Assembly: GCA_900766825.1 (NCBI GenBank)
Contig: CAAFWU010000083.1
Coordinates: forward strand, 1-64,000
Source: Bacteroidales bacterium
GTDB lineage: Bacteria; Bacteroidota; Bacteroidia; Bacteroidales; Marinilabiliaceae
Reading direction: 5' to 3'
Length of the DNA: 64,000 nt
Both the position numbers and the translations under genes were made by a program. Shown piece after piece: positions 43,764-52,707 of the stretch. Positions within the stretch are counted from its first letter, which is position 1. The number at the start of each line of letters is the position of its first letter. Below the pieces are notes generated by a model. That model saw only the letters and a list, made by a program, of their open reading frames with translations. It was not told the origin of the DNA and searched no databases.

Positions 43764-45194
43764 ATGTCACAGAACAAGATAGTGATACGCGACGCCCAAG
43801 TGGTGAGCGATGGTCGCATGGAGCGCAAGAGCGTGCTTATTGCCAACGGGTGCATAAGCCAACTGATTGCAGACGGACAGCCCGTGCCCGAAGCCGACGA
43901 AGTGGTTGAGGCTCAGGATCTGGTGCTGATGCCCGGAGCCATTGACGACCACGTTCATTTTCGCGACCCTGGTCTGACCCACAAAGCCACCATGCGCAGC
44001 GAGTCTGCCGCCGCCGTGGCAGGAGGTGTGACCTCGGTGATGGACATGCCCAACACAGTGCCCCAGACCACAACCCTCGAGGCTTGGAACGCCAAGATGC
44101 AGCAGGCCCAAAGCGATATGCTCACCAACTACGCATTCTATCTTGGGGCCACAAATGCCAACAGCGAAGAGTTGCTCCGTGCTGACTATGAGCGGGTGTG
44201 CGGCATCAAGGTGTTCATGGGCTCATCTACGGGTGGCATGCTGGTGGACAATGCCCAGTCGCTCCGCAAGATATTTGCCGAGGCCCCTACCCTTATTGCG
44301 GCCCACTGCGAACAGGAGGACATAATAAGGACCAACAGTCAGAAGGCCAAAGAACGCTACGGCGACCGAGTGCCTTGGAATGAACATTGTGCCATACGTT
44401 CGGCCGAGGCTTGCTATGCCTCGAGCAGCATGGCGGTTCAGATGGCTCGCGAGACGGGGGCCCGACTCCATATAATGCACATTACGTCGGCTCGGGAGTT
44501 GAGTCTGCTGGACGCTGGTCCCATCCGACGGATAACAGGCGAAGTCTGCCCCACGCACCTTTGGTTCAGCCGCGAGGACTATGACCGTTTGGGACCGTTG
44601 GTCAAGTGCAACCCATCGGTTAAGACCACGGAGGATCGCGAGGCTCTGCGCCGCGCACTGGCCGAGGGTCTGCTGACGACCGTGGGCACCGACCATGCCC
44701 CCCATACACTTGTGGAAAAGCTGGGTGTCGAGGGCAAGGCACTGTACCACAATGCACTGAGCAAGCTGGGCAATGGGGGCATAGGCATCAGATTGAACAC
44801 AGAGAGCATAGGCACCGACTATTGGCACGCGCCATCGGGAATGCCCATGATTGAGTTCTCGGTACCCGTGATGCTGACACTGAGCGACATGGGTTATTGG
44901 GACGTGGCGACTGTGGCGCAACGCATGGCCGAGGATGTTGCCGACCTCTATGGTATAGAGGACCGCGGCAAGATACGCGAAGGTTTCTGGGCCGACCTGA
45001 CTTTGGTTAGCCACAAACCACGGCGTGTGGAGAGCGTGAGGAGCCTATGCGGCTGGAGCCCATTGGCGGGCACCGAGCTGACGTGGCAAGTGGAGCGCAC
45101 CTATGTGAGCGGACATTTGGCCTACGCCAACAACCACGTGGTGGGACACGACGAGAGCGCAAACCGAGGCATGGCTATGCGTTTTATGAGATAA
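43764..45194 (+). CDS. pyrC: Dihydroorotase
   Basis: A 476-residue amidohydrolase that closes carbamoyl aspartate to dihydroorotate in pyrimidine synthesis. Metal ligands: HVHFRDPG near residue 62, the carboxylated-Lys motif KVFMGSST, AAHCEQE, HIMHITS, and D310 in GTDHAPH. Directly after GTDHAPHTLVEK there is an insertion of about 30 residues (about 321-351) before APSGMPM, where related dihydroorotases run on in fewer than ten. The insertion is in frame and not repetitive. It probably shares a transcript with the mannosyltransferase; the pairing has no obvious pathway logic. Confidence 0.92.
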   Translation: MSQNKIVIRDAQVVSDGRMERKSVLIANGCISQLIADGQPVPEADEVVEAQDLVLMPGAIDDHVHFRDPGLTHKATMRSESAAAVAGGVTSVMDMPNTVPQTTTLEAWNAKMQQAQSDMLTNYAFYLGATNANSEELLRADYERVCGIKVFMGSSTGGMLVDNAQSLRKIFAEAPTLIAAHCEQEDIIRTNSQKAKERYGDRVPWNEHCAIRSAEACYASSSMAVQMARETGARLHIMHITSARELSLLDAGPIRRITGEVCPTHLWFSREDYDRLGPLVKCNPSVKTTEDREALRRALAEGLLTTVGTDHAPHTLVEKLGVEGKALYHNALSKLGNGGIGIRLNTESIGTDYWHAPSGMPMIEFSVPVMLTLSDMGYWDVATVAQRMAEDVADLYGIEDRGKIREGFWADLTLVSHKPRRVESVRSLCGWSPLAGTELTWQVERTYVSGHLAYANNHVVGHDESANRGMAMRFMR

Positions 45195-45236
45195 GAAGTT
45201 AACATTACAGAAACAAGATATTTAAGACTTACTATT

Positions 45237-45764
45237 ATGAAGAAGATTGCAAAAATAATGGTGTCGATGGCAGGCGCACTGTGTACATGCGCTTTGTGGT
45301 CCTGCAGCAATGGCGGGGCTGAGACCAATGCAGTTGCTGGCGCAGAAACGAGTGCTCAGACCAGTGAGGCACAGCAGATTACGGGCGACTTTGGCACCAT
45401 AATACACAACGTATACCTGAAACCAGAGTTTACGGATGACCCAGCCTATGCCGAGATGTTGGCCGACTTCAACCGCGAGGCTTTTGTTGACTCAATTTTC
45501 GAGGCCATATACCACAACTTTGCCAAGGTTACGGATATGGAGGGCAACCCCATGACGGTGGAGCAGGTTAAGGATTTGGAGTTCTCGGACCCAGCCTTTA
45601 CACGCGACAAAGTGGCTGGCATACAGTTTGTTGAGCGTTGGAGTTTTGACCCCAAGACCCAGCAGATGCAGAAGAAGGTGGAGAGCATGCTCATTGGCTA
45701 CGAGCTTATGGACAATGGTGTGATTGTGGGCTTCCGTCCAGGATTCAAGATTTACATGAAATAA
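45237..45764 (+). CDS. Lipoprotein with GldN-like C-terminal region
   Basis: A 175-residue protein with a lipobox signal peptide; the acylated Cys is probably in ALWSC (residue about 23). After a low-complexity linker, residues about 75-175 hold AFVDSIFEAIY, a turn, and then FVERWSFDPKTQQMQ and VESMLIGYEL. This order recalls GldN/PorN of the type IX secretion and gliding system (an Asp/Ile-Tyr helix followed by an E-x-W-x-FD strand and an I-G strand). The likeness is by eye only and no other gld/por gene is in the window. It follows pyrC by 42 bp. Confidence 0.6.
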   Translation: MKKIAKIMVSMAGALCTCALWSCSNGGAETNAVAGAETSAQTSEAQQITGDFGTIIHNVYLKPEFTDDPAYAEMLADFNREAFVDSIFEAIYHNFAKVTDMEGNPMTVEQVKDLEFSDPAFTRDKVAGIQFVERWSFDPKTQQMQKKVESMLIGYELMDNGVIVGFRPGFKIYMK

Positions 45765-45836
45765 GGAAGGGCTCACCCAATGCTACTCAACCAACTATAA
45801 CATAACAAGATAAGAGCAAAAAAGAACCAACCAGAG

Positions 45837-47603
45837 ATGAAAACTAAGAGTATGAGAAAAGGTGGGCATTTGCTGAAGCATGGGTTGCTGTCTGCAGTAT
45901 GCTGCATGAGTCTTACCGTGTGCGCCACAAGCGCATGGGCACAGACTGTTACGGTGCTATACACAACAGATATTCACGGTCAGGTCTTCGACTACGACTA
46001 TGTTCGTCAGGAGGAGTGCAACTTTGGTCTGCACAAAGCCAGCACATACATAAAGAGCGTTAGGGACACCACCAAAAACGTGATACTGCTGGACAATGGC
46101 GACTTTTTGCAGGGCACGCCCGTGACCTACTTCTACAACAGCGTGGACACGGGCTCAATAAATGTTATGGCTCGCATATTCAACTACTTGAAGTACGATG
46201 CCGTGAACATAGGCAACCACGACATAGAGACCCAACATAAGGTCTACGACAAGGTTGTGAAAGAGATAGACTGCCCTGTGTTGGGAGCCAACGTGACGAA
46301 CACCGTGACCAAGGAGCCCTATTTCCAACCCTATGTGATGCTGGAGAGGGCAGGCAAACGCATTGCGGTGATAGGTCTAACGACACCTTACGTACCCCAT
46401 TGGTTGCCAGAGCATTACTGGAGCAACATGGAGTTTGAGGATATGATAAAGAGTGCCGAGAAATGGGTGCGTCATGTAAAGAAAAACGAGAAGCCTGATG
46501 CCATAATAGGTCTGTTCCACTCGGGCTACGACTACAACTATGGCAACCAGGAAGAGGAGACAGAGAAAAACGAGAACGCCTCGGTGTTGGTAGCTCAGCG
46601 CGTTGAGGGCTTCGATGCCATACTTATTGGTCACGACCATAAGCTCTACAATAATAAGGTCAAGTCGCCCGACGGTCGCATGGTGCCCATTTTGGACGTG
46701 GGCTCCAACTGTCGCTACTTGGGTGTGCTGACCATAAACTTCGACAAAGAGGGCAAACCTACGTGCGAGACTCGCATGATTGCTACCGCCAACTTGGCCA
46801 ACGACAGTGAGTACGACCAGACATTTAAACCCCAGTCGCTTGCCGTAAAGGCCTACACCCGCAAGGTGATTGGCAAACTGGAAAAGGACGTGCATAGCTA
46901 CGAGAGTTTGGCAGGTAGTTCGGCCTTTGTGGATATGGTTCACCGCACCATGCTGAAGCACACAGGAGCCGACATCAGTATGTCCGCCCCCCTGCTCATC
47001 GATGCCACTTTGCCCGCTGGCGACATTACTGTTGGTCGAATGTTCTCGCTCTATAGGTACGAAAACACGCTGTGTGTGCTGCGCCTCACGGGTCGCGAGA
47101 TCAAGGACTATCTGGAGTATAACTACGACCAGTGGATTCAGAGCCCCGAAAAGAACGACGGTCATGTGCTTAAGACCCAACGTGCAGGTCGCATGCGCAG
47201 CAACTACTATGGTTTGGATTCGGCTGCAGGCATAATATATGAGGTGGATGTGACCAAAGCCAAGGGCGACAGAGTACACATTCTGAGCATGGCAGATGGC
47301 ACCCCCTTCAATCAGAAGAAGACCTACAGGGTGGCACTGAACAGCTACCGAGCCAACGGTGGCGGCGGACACTTGGAGTTTGGCGCCAAGATACCCTTTA
47401 ATAAAATCAAGAGCCGCATTGTGAGCCATGTGGACAAAGATCTGCGCGGCCTAATCATTGAGGACTTTGCCGAGGGTCTTGACAAGGGCGAGAGCATAAA
47501 CGCCGAGCCTCTGAACAACTGGAAGTTTGTGCCCAAGGCTTTGGTTGCCCCCGCCATGGAGCTGGATTTGCCACCCTTTGCCACGGTTCGGCAAACCCGA
47601 TAA
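45837..47603 (+). CDS. Exported 5'-nucleotidase / 2',3'-cyclic phosphodiesterase family protein
   Basis: A 588-residue protein with a signal peptide (hydrophobic residues about 15-33, AWAQ). The N-terminal metallophosphoesterase domain shows TTDIHGQ, LDNGDFLQGTP, IGNHDIE, HSGYD and GHDHK; the C-terminal 5'-nucleotidase domain has NSYRANGGGGHLEF. This is the UshA/CpdB architecture acting on nucleotides in the periplasm. The Gly-rich loop and length suit the family. The specific substrate is not resolved. It lies 36 bp before the AsmA-like gene. Confidence 0.88.
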   Translation: MKTKSMRKGGHLLKHGLLSAVCCMSLTVCATSAWAQTVTVLYTTDIHGQVFDYDYVRQEECNFGLHKASTYIKSVRDTTKNVILLDNGDFLQGTPVTYFYNSVDTGSINVMARIFNYLKYDAVNIGNHDIETQHKVYDKVVKEIDCPVLGANVTNTVTKEPYFQPYVMLERAGKRIAVIGLTTPYVPHWLPEHYWSNMEFEDMIKSAEKWVRHVKKNEKPDAIIGLFHSGYDYNYGNQEEETEKNENASVLVAQRVEGFDAILIGHDHKLYNNKVKSPDGRMVPILDVGSNCRYLGVLTINFDKEGKPTCETRMIATANLANDSEYDQTFKPQSLAVKAYTRKVIGKLEKDVHSYESLAGSSAFVDMVHRTMLKHTGADISMSAPLLIDATLPAGDITVGRMFSLYRYENTLCVLRLTGREIKDYLEYNYDQWIQSPEKNDGHVLKTQRAGRMRSNYYGLDSAAGIIYEVDVTKAKGDRVHILSMADGTPFNQKKTYRVALNSYRANGGGGHLEFGAKIPFNKIKSRIVSHVDKDLRGLIIEDFAEGLDKGESINAEPLNNWKFVPKALVAPAMELDLPPFATVRQTR

Positions 47604-47639
47604 GGAGAAAAACTAAATCATTATCAATAACATAAAGTC

Positions 47640-50216
47640 ATGAAAGCACTTAAGATCATTGGCGTGGTCTTGGCGGTCATAGTGGCCGCCATTGTGGCCA
47701 TACCCACGTTCTTTGCCGACGAGGTGGGGAACTTTGCCAAGAAGATGGTCAATCAGTACATTAAGGATGCGACCGTAGACTTCAAAGACTTCTCGCTCTC
47801 CATTGTCAGCAGTTTCCCTAACCTTACAGCTGGCATCGAGGGCATAGACATCATAGGCACTGGTCGTTTCGAGGGCGACACGCTGCTCCACGTGGGCAAG
47901 CTCTATGCCGACCTTGACCTGATGAAGGCCATTGGGGGCGAGATTCAGGTGAACTCCGTGGAGGTGGACGATGTGTTGGCGCAAGCCATTGTGACCGCCG
48001 ACAGTTTGGTAAACTGGGACATTGTGGCTCTGGAGTCCGACACCACAGCCACCGAGGAGACTGTTGCAGACACCACAGCCTCGGCTCCTCTGAAGCTTAA
48101 CTTGCAGAGTCTGGAGCTAAGCAACATACGCGTGGCCTATATTGACTCGGCCGCTAAGATGGGTGCAGCCATTGACAATTTGGGCCTTACGATGTCCGCC
48201 ACAATGAACGGAAACGTGGCCGATGTGGACCTTAAGTTGGGCATTGGGGGCGTGAGTGCCACCATGGACGGGACCAATTACTTGAGCGGTGCGCCCGTGG
48301 ACTTCGATGCCAAGGTGCATGCCGACTTGGACTCCATGAAGGTGGCCTTCGACAAGAACCAGCTGACCTTTGCGGGTCTGCCACTGGCCTTCGATGGATG
48401 GGTTCAGCTCTGCGACTCCGACGCCATAGATATGGACATAAAGTTGGCCGCTTTGGAAACCACGTTCAAGACCGTGCTGGATCTGGTTCCAGAGGAGATG
48501 CTCAAGAGTGTTGAGGGGCTGCAGACCAAAGGCTCCTTTATGCTCTACGCTTTGGCCAAGGGCGAACTGAAGGGCGAGAACTTGCCCGAGTTCCGCGCTG
48601 GGCTAAAGGTTGACGACGGCTACGTTAAGTACCCCGACTTGCCTAAGGACTTGAAAAACATCAACATATCGGTGTTGGTGCAGAATCCAGGAGGCAGCGT
48701 GGACTTGACCACGGTGGCTGTGGACACCTTCCACTTTGCGTTGGGCGGCAGCCCCTTCGACATCACGGCCGAGGTTAAGACCCCCACAAGCAACATGACC
48801 ATTGGAGCCGCCATATTGGGCAAGCTCAACTTGGGCGACCTGACGCAGGCTCTGCCTCTTGAGGGAATGAAGATTGAGGGCATAATGGATGCCGACCTCA
48901 AGGTGCAAGTGGACATGAAGAGCTTGGACGAAGAGCGTTTTGAGGACATCAAGGCACTGGGCAAACTGGGGTTGACTAACTTCAAGTTTCAGGGCGACAT
49001 ACTGCCTCAGGGACTTGACATTACTCAGGCTCTGCTGACCTTCTCGCCTAAGGCTGTGAACCTCAACCCACTGGAGATACAGTTGGGCAAGAGCGACATA
49101 AGCATGAAGGGTAATGTGGAGAATTACTTGCCCTATGTGCTGAGAGACGGCACCATAAAGGGCTCGGTGATTCTGAATAGTCACTTGCTGGACTGCAACG
49201 AACTCCTGACTCTGGCCACCAGTTCGCCAGCAGACACCACATCGGCATCGGCTGAGCAAGGTGCCACAACAACCACTGCGGCATCGGAGCCACTGAAATT
49301 GCCCACCAACATCGACTTCCTCTTCAACACAGACATAGACAAACTGGTGTTTGACAAACTGGAGTTAGCGAACATTAACGGTCGCATCACGTTGGCCAAT
49401 GGTGTTGCCGACCTTTCGAACCTCTCATCGGACATATGCGATGGCAAGTTGGGAATCAACGGTAAGTTCCAAACCCCCGATGGGCAGAACCCCGAGGCTA
49501 AGCTGAAGTTGCAGTTCACGGATGTGGACATAAACAAACTGACGGGCTCGTTTAGCGTTGTGGACAGTGTGCTGCCCATAGCTCGGAGTGCCTACGGCAA
49601 GGTGTCGATTGGTTTGGACGTGACCACTGAGATAGACAGCGAGATGAATCTGGTGATGAAGTCGGTGAACGGCGATGTAAACTTTGCTTCGAGCAGCATA
49701 GAGTTGAAAGAGAGCGACTTCCAGAACAAACTGGCCAAGGCTCTGAACAACGACAAGTATAAGGATCTGAAGATCAAAGACTGCAAGGTTAAGTGCAACA
49801 TCGAGAATGGCAACATTGCGGTGCAGCCCTTCAACCTGAGTCTCTTCAACCACACGAGCACCTTTAGCGGCAACCAAGGCTTGGATGGTTCTATGGACTA
49901 CAAGTTGAGCATGCCTATTGAGCGCAGCGAGATTCAGGAGCTGATAAGCAAGACTGGCATAAGCCTTGGCTCATCGTTTGCGAGTGGAACGGCTCTGCCT
50001 GTGAACGTGAAGATAGGAGGTTCGCTATCCGATGTTCAGATAAAACTGGACTTGAGCGAAGCCACTGCCCAGCTGGCCAAGGAGACCAAAGCCAAGGTGG
50101 AGGACAAAGCCACCGAGGCCGTGGACAAAGCCATTGACAACATCAAGGACGAGAAGACCAAAGAGGCTGTGACCAAGGCTAAGGACGCACTTAATAATTT
50201 GTTTAAGAAGAAATAA
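47640..50216 (+). CDS. AsmA-family protein
   Basis: An 858-residue protein with one N-terminal helix (residues about 5-24) and a long periplasmic part made of repeated beta strands, with the AsmA opening motif (VDFKDFSLSIVSSFPNLTAGIEGI) and the AsmA_2-like C-terminal region from about residue 560. Large AsmA-like proteins span the periplasm and are linked to phospholipid transport to the outer membrane. The last 45 residues form a Lys/Asp/Ala-rich helix. Its neighbour upstream is an exported nucleotidase and downstream the dcw cluster, but three hairpins separate it from mraZ. Confidence 0.82.
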   Translation: MKALKIIGVVLAVIVAAIVAIPTFFADEVGNFAKKMVNQYIKDATVDFKDFSLSIVSSFPNLTAGIEGIDIIGTGRFEGDTLLHVGKLYADLDLMKAIGGEIQVNSVEVDDVLAQAIVTADSLVNWDIVALESDTTATEETVADTTASAPLKLNLQSLELSNIRVAYIDSAAKMGAAIDNLGLTMSATMNGNVADVDLKLGIGGVSATMDGTNYLSGAPVDFDAKVHADLDSMKVAFDKNQLTFAGLPLAFDGWVQLCDSDAIDMDIKLAALETTFKTVLDLVPEEMLKSVEGLQTKGSFMLYALAKGELKGENLPEFRAGLKVDDGYVKYPDLPKDLKNINISVLVQNPGGSVDLTTVAVDTFHFALGGSPFDITAEVKTPTSNMTIGAAILGKLNLGDLTQALPLEGMKIEGIMDADLKVQVDMKSLDEERFEDIKALGKLGLTNFKFQGDILPQGLDITQALLTFSPKAVNLNPLEIQLGKSDISMKGNVENYLPYVLRDGTIKGSVILNSHLLDCNELLTLATSSPADTTSASAEQGATTTTAASEPLKLPTNIDFLFNTDIDKLVFDKLELANINGRITLANGVADLSNLSSDICDGKLGINGKFQTPDGQNPEAKLKLQFTDVDINKLTGSFSVVDSVLPIARSAYGKVSIGLDVTTEIDSEMNLVMKSVNGDVNFASSSIELKESDFQNKLAKALNNDKYKDLKIKDCKVKCNIENGNIAVQPFNLSLFNHTSTFSGNQGLDGSMDYKLSMPIERSEIQELISKTGISLGSSFASGTALPVNVKIGGSLSDVQIKLDLSEATAQLAKETKAKVEDKATEAVDKAIDNIKDEKTKEAVTKAKDALNNLFKKK

Positions 50217-50272
50217 TTATTGGTGGCATAGATGCTAACCCAACAGGGTTGGGCAGTCATAGACACAAAAAT

Positions 50273-50305
50273 GGATGCGCTCTATTACTTGGGCGCATCC
50301 TTTTT
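50273..50305 (+). terminator. Intrinsic terminator of the AsmA gene
   Basis: GGATGCGC/GCGCATCC (50273-50280 with 50293-50300), followed by TTTTTC. It lies 57 bp after the stop. Confidence 0.88.
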
Positions 50306-50330
50306 CTTTTATTACAATTACCTAAACTCA

Positions 50331-50356
50331 AAAAGTGAACGAGCTCGTTCACTTTT
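50331..50356 (+). repeat. Perfect 26-bp palindrome
   Basis: AAAAGTGAACGAG is followed at once by its reverse complement, with no spacer. It may be a bidirectional terminator (T4 on both sides) or a binding site of a dimeric protein. Confidence 0.6.
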
Positions 50357-50382
50357 CAGATTAAAATAGCGAACCACTTTCC

Positions 50383-50436
50383 CCCACCCTTCCACCCGAG
50401 TCAAGAGAATTGGCTTGAGTGGGAGGGTGGGTTGCT
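50383..50436 (+). terminator. Bulged hairpin with T-rich end before mraZ
   Basis: CCCACCCT pairs with AGGGTGGG (50383-50390 with 50424-50431); CCAC/GTGG and TCAAG/CTTGA continue the stem around a 5-nt bulge. TTGCTTTT follows. It is the third inverted repeat in 160 bp; the rest of the 411-bp gap holds only the mraZ promoter. Confidence 0.55.
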
Positions 50437-50576
50437 TTTAAGAAATATTATCACCCCCAAGTGCTTTATGCAAAACAATGACTAAAAATGGAGAAAGGAA
50501 GCAGCCACATAATGCGGCTACTGACAACTTATGAACAATGCGTTCAAAATTAATCTCAAAAAAGTGGGGCAAAGTG

Positions 50577-50608
50577 GTTGCAAGTGGTGAATGAGTGGTG
50601 TAATTTTA
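50577..50608 (+). promoter_or_regulatory. Promoter of the dcw cluster
   Basis: GTTG (50577-50580), 20 bp, then TAATTTTA (50601-50608) followed by CG. The start would be near 50615, about 13 nt before the mraZ ATG. Confidence 0.6.
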
Positions 50609-50627
50609 CGTTGTCCAATTGTGTTAA

Positions 50628-51140
50628 ATGGAGAGAGTGTACTCATTCATAGGCGATTTTGCAAGCCGAGCCGACGCCAAAAACCGCGTTGTGCTGCCCT
50701 CAGCCTTCAAGCGAGAACTTGAGAGCGAGGGGAGTGAGTGTGCGCAACCCACTGAGACACAAGAAGGTGCCAAGGGGGGTGCTCGGTTAGTAATAAAAAA
50801 GGACCTATTCGAGCAGTGCCTTATTATATACCCCTACAGTGTGTGGGAGAAGATGATGAGCGACCTGCGCGGGCGCATAGACCCCTACAACAGACGGCAT
50901 GCTCAGTTTCTGCGCGAGTTTCAGCGCAACACAAGCGAGGTGGCGCTGGATGGCAATGGGCGAATCTTGATACCGCAACGTCTGCTGGACCTCATTGGGG
51001 CTGGCAAAGAGCTGACATTTTTGGGCATAGACGACCACATAGAGCTCTGGAACACAGAGACCTACGACAATCAGGCTCTAAGTGGTGAGGCTCTTGGGGA
51101 GTTGGCCGACAGCATATTTGGCAACGAGGGAGATAAGTGA
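50628..51140 (+). CDS. mraZ: Transcriptional regulator MraZ
   Basis: A 170-residue protein with two SpoVT-AbrB folds, each carrying the conserved DxKxR-type motif: DAKNRVVLPSAF near residue 16 and DGNGRILIPQRLL near 108. MraZ binds repeats near its own promoter and controls the dcw cluster. It is slightly longer than the usual 145-150 residues through an insert at about 33-47. No clear direct-repeat operator was recognised between the promoter and the start. It is the first gene of the cluster. Confidence 0.95.
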   Translation: MERVYSFIGDFASRADAKNRVVLPSAFKRELESEGSECAQPTETQEGAKGGARLVIKKDLFEQCLIIYPYSVWEKMMSDLRGRIDPYNRRHAQFLREFQRNTSEVALDGNGRILIPQRLLDLIGAGKELTFLGIDDHIELWNTETYDNQALSGEALGELADSIFGNEGDK

Positions 51141-51288
51141 CGTATTAGCTCACATAACTCACGTGGTCCACACTGCCCCAACAGTTTAAGACTTCGTTCC
51201 CATGAAAAGAACTCTGTAGAGATTACACCAAGCACCAAATGGGACATACAATTTGGACCAAAAACCAAACGACAAAAGCAAGACAACA

Positions 51289-52218
51289 ATGGCAAGCCAA
51301 GAGACAACATATCACACCCCCGTGATGCTACAGGAGTCGGTCGACGCTCTGGATATACGCCCAGACGGCACGTATGTGGACGTGACCTTTGGCGGAGGTG
51401 GGCACAGCCGCGAAATACTGCGCAGGTTGGGACCCGAGGGGAGGCTCATTGCTTTTGATCAGGACCCCGATGCCCTTGGCAATATGCCCGACGACGACCG
51501 CTTCATTCTGGTTCATCACAACTTCTGTCACATAGCGGACTTTGTGGACTACATTGTTGGCGGACCTGTGGACGGTGTATTGGGAGACTTGGGAGTATCG
51601 TCGCACCACTTCGACGAGGGCGACCGCGGCTTCTCCTTTAAACAGGATGGGCCTCTGGATATGCGCATGGGACGAGACCGCAACCAAACCACGGCGGCGG
51701 ACTATGTGGCAAAGGCATCGGCCGAAGAGTTGGCTCACATCTTTGGCATGTGGGGCGAGGTGGATAAACCCTTCCGTGTGGCCAACGCCATTGTGAAGGC
51801 CCGCGAGAGTGCCCCCATAGGCACCACGGCACAGCTGCGCGAGGTGGTGGAGAGTGTGGCAGCCCGAGGCGAAGCCCCAAAATTGCTAACCAAAGTATTT
51901 CAGGCCCTCCGCATAGAGGTGAACCACGAGATGAGTGCTCTGGAGGCTATGCTCAAGGGGTGCATAAGAGTGATAAAACCAGGGGGCCGAATGGTGATGA
52001 TTGCATACCACAGTCTGGAGGACCGCATGGTGAAGAACATAATGAAGAGCGGCGACCCAATGGTAGCACAGCCCGAGCAAGATGCCATATACGGAACCGT
52101 GAAGACCCCCTTCAGCACCAAGCAGCGGAAACCCCAGAAACCATCGGATGAGGAGGTGGAGCGCAACCCACGAGCCCGCTCGGCCAAAATGCGATGGGCT
52201 GTGAGGAGCAAAAACTAA
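51289..52218 (+). CDS. rsmH: 16S rRNA (cytosine-1402-N4) methyltransferase
   Basis: A 309-residue SAM-dependent methyltransferase (RsmH/MraW). HTPVMLQESVDAL opens the domain, TFGGGGHS is the SAM loop, LGVSSHHFDE and GFSFKQDGPLDMRMG are family signatures, and the YHSLEDRMVK helix is near the end. The ATG at 51289 fits the family; the frame also opens at a TTG at 51253. Second gene of the dcw cluster, with 148 bp to mraZ, so an internal promoter is possible. Confidence 0.95.
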   Translation: MASQETTYHTPVMLQESVDALDIRPDGTYVDVTFGGGGHSREILRRLGPEGRLIAFDQDPDALGNMPDDDRFILVHHNFCHIADFVDYIVGGPVDGVLGDLGVSSHHFDEGDRGFSFKQDGPLDMRMGRDRNQTTAADYVAKASAEELAHIFGMWGEVDKPFRVANAIVKARESAPIGTTAQLREVVESVAARGEAPKLLTKVFQALRIEVNHEMSALEAMLKGCIRVIKPGGRMVMIAYHSLEDRMVKNIMKSGDPMVAQPEQDAIYGTVKTPFSTKQRKPQKPSDEEVERNPRARSAKMRWAVRSKN

Positions 52219-52254
52219 TGCATAAGTCCTAAGACCAGAAGAGGAAAGAGCGAG

Positions 52255-52644
52255 ATGTTAGAAACAGAGAACGATATAAAGAAAGGGAACCAACGGGAGG
52301 CTGACGAGACCAGTCAGGAGATGGCGGAGAGCACCGATGTCAATTGGCTCAAAGCACTGATGGCAGGTCAGGTCAAGTTGCCGTTCAACATAAGAGTGAG
52401 CTACCTGATTTTTCTGGTGGGTCTGGTCTTCATTTACATAACCAACCATCTGGACGTGGAGAAGAAGTTGCGAACCATATCGGATCTCAAGACCGAGATA
52501 AAGGAGCTTCGCTACGAGCACACCACGACCCAGAGCGAGCTGATGAACATGAGCAAACAGAGCGAGGTGCTGAGGCGAATTGAGGCCGACGGATTGGAAC
52601 TAAAGGAGCTAACCGAGCCGCCACGCATAATCTCAAGCAACTGA
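52255..52644 (+). CDS. ftsL: FtsL-like cell division protein
   Basis: A 129-residue bitopic membrane protein: about 48 cytoplasmic residues, a helix at about 49-66 (YLIFLVGLVFIYIT), then a periplasmic coiled coil of about 50 residues. Position between rsmH and ftsI, topology and length identify it as FtsL, which joins FtsB and FtsQ in activating septal synthesis; sequence conservation alone is weak. No Leu zipper as in E. coli is evident. Confidence 0.8.
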   Translation: MLETENDIKKGNQREADETSQEMAESTDVNWLKALMAGQVKLPFNIRVSYLIFLVGLVFIYITNHLDVEKKLRTISDLKTEIKELRYEHTTTQSELMNMSKQSEVLRRIEADGLELKELTEPPRIISSN

Positions 52645-52707
52645 GCAAGAAAAAGATAACGGGCATCCGACAATAAATAAAAAGCAGAGGAGCATAGCCA
52701 AGCGAGC

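Noticed and set aside
46377..47429. 350-codon frame on the minus strand
   Set aside because: Antisense to the 5'-nucleotidase gene with all its motifs; low-complexity His/Val/Gln-rich translation with no recognisable family.
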